Positions 63,441 through 64,000 of a DNA stretch of 64,000 bases are shown here, in pieces. Location of the stretch: the NCBI GenBank assembly GCA_036785325.1, contig JAXIVH010000145.1, forward strand, positions 196,001-260,000. Direction: 5' to 3'. Under the pieces are notes generated by a model that saw nothing but the letters and a program-made list of their open reading frames with translations, was not told the DNA's origin and ran no database searches. This stretch comes from Urophycis tenuis. Its lineage: Eukaryota; Chordata; Actinopteri; Gadiformes; Phycidae. A program made the translations under genes and the position numbers. Each line of letters opens with the position of its first letter. Position 1 is the stretch's first letter.

Positions 63441-63677
63441 GCATATATACACACACACACAAGCATATATACACACACATATATATATATATACTTAAAC
63501 ATAGCTGACCCTTTTTTTCCCCCTTCTCGGGGATTATGCTCCCAGTTTTGATCTCGGACGTCTGGTCACTTATAGCATATAATAATATTCTATTACTGTT
63601 AAGACAACTATGAATAATAAAACAGGCCAAAACATGTGTCCTTTATCATAGCTACACGTATTACAAAAAAAACCCTT

Positions 63678-64000
63678 GAATTGAAACGTTGAATGTATGT
63701 TTTTAGCTGCTGGGTAGACTTCAGTTAACCTGACACAGTTTTGTCTGTGAGCAACCAAATTGCTCACGGATGGGCTCATTTTGAGCGGGGAAATCTAAGC
63801 TTTCCAAAGGCGTATGGCAAGACTATATTGACTCATGGGTCGTTGAAATACAAAGCTAATTAATTTGTGTTCAGTTAGGAAAGATTGATGTTAATTGAAA
63901 CGTTGATGGTATGTTTTTAGCTGCTGGGTAGACTTCAGTCAACCTGACGCAGTTTTGTCTTTGAGCAACCAAATTGCTCGGGGATGGGCTCATTTTAAGC
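63678..64000. repeat. Satellite interval 28, cut by window end
   Basis: About 1.5 monomers paralogous to the start of interval 20 (gaatgtatg, ttgctcacgg, cattttgagcgg). The window ends before the point where interval 12 carries the 544-bp element. Confidence 0.95.

Overview
This window is eukaryotic, most likely from a fish-like vertebrate. It has GT-AG splice signals, long CA/TA microsatellites, short non-coding mobile elements and no compact coding genes. No intact gene, tRNA, rRNA or CRISPR array is visible. The whole 64 kb is one tandem array made of two interleaved parts.

Part 1 is a 214-bp satellite monomer, AT-rich and in head-to-tail copies. Part 2 is a roughly 0.96-1.0 kb 'cassette' that interrupts a monomer and occurs 28 times, always on the + strand. 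From left to right a cassette holds about 173 bp of intron-like flank with a branch-point-like motif and 3' splice site, a 504-bp exon-like block, a gtaagt 5' splice site, a CA/TA microsatellite of 81-125 bp, and a 184-bp spacer. The block contains a proline-rich frame followed, in another frame, by a 55-codon segment with an RGSNSLEGLHAHL motif. It looks like a fragment of a transposase-related or domesticated gene that was captured by a satellite and amplified. The two frames cannot be joined by a convincing splice, and the few differences between copies are not biased towards silent changes, so I treat the copies as gene fragments, not working genes.

Cassettes fall into three haplotypes by their 3' half. 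Class A has a long CA tract, a gcatatatgc motif and cttatacatag (copies 1, 8, 10, 15, 18, 22, 24, 26). Class B has a shorter CA tract that in most copies starts cactacaca, and cttaaacatag (copies 2-7, 9, 11, 14, 16, 17, 19, 21, 23, 25, 27). Class C has cacgcacgc, cttatagc and aaaccctt (copies 12, 13, 20, 28). In order the array reads A B B B B B B A B A B C C B A B B A B C B A B A B A B C.

The spacing between cassettes follows a rule: each complete interval is 214n-3 bp, with n = 2, 3, 8, 9, 9, 13, 6, 2, 7, 2, 11, 9, 10, 9, 2, 9, 7, 2, 2, 17, 4, 2, 4, 2, 7, 2, 2 from left to right. The four exceptions are each explained by visible local indels. Every class A cassette is followed by exactly two monomers and then a class B cassette. 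Larger duplications sit on top of this: about 7 kb repeated at an offset of 16.88 kb (copies 17-20 and 25-28), a 3,217-bp tandem duplication (copies 22-23 and 24-25), and a 23,917-bp offset pair (copies 5-6 and 14-15).

Two foreign insertions break the pattern. A 544-bp element at 27737-28280 has a TAA flank on both sides and an empty site in a paralogous interval. A 580-bp insertion at 44541-45120, with a 152-bp palindrome, lies just after a splice donor and was duplicated to 61419-61998 with its surroundings.
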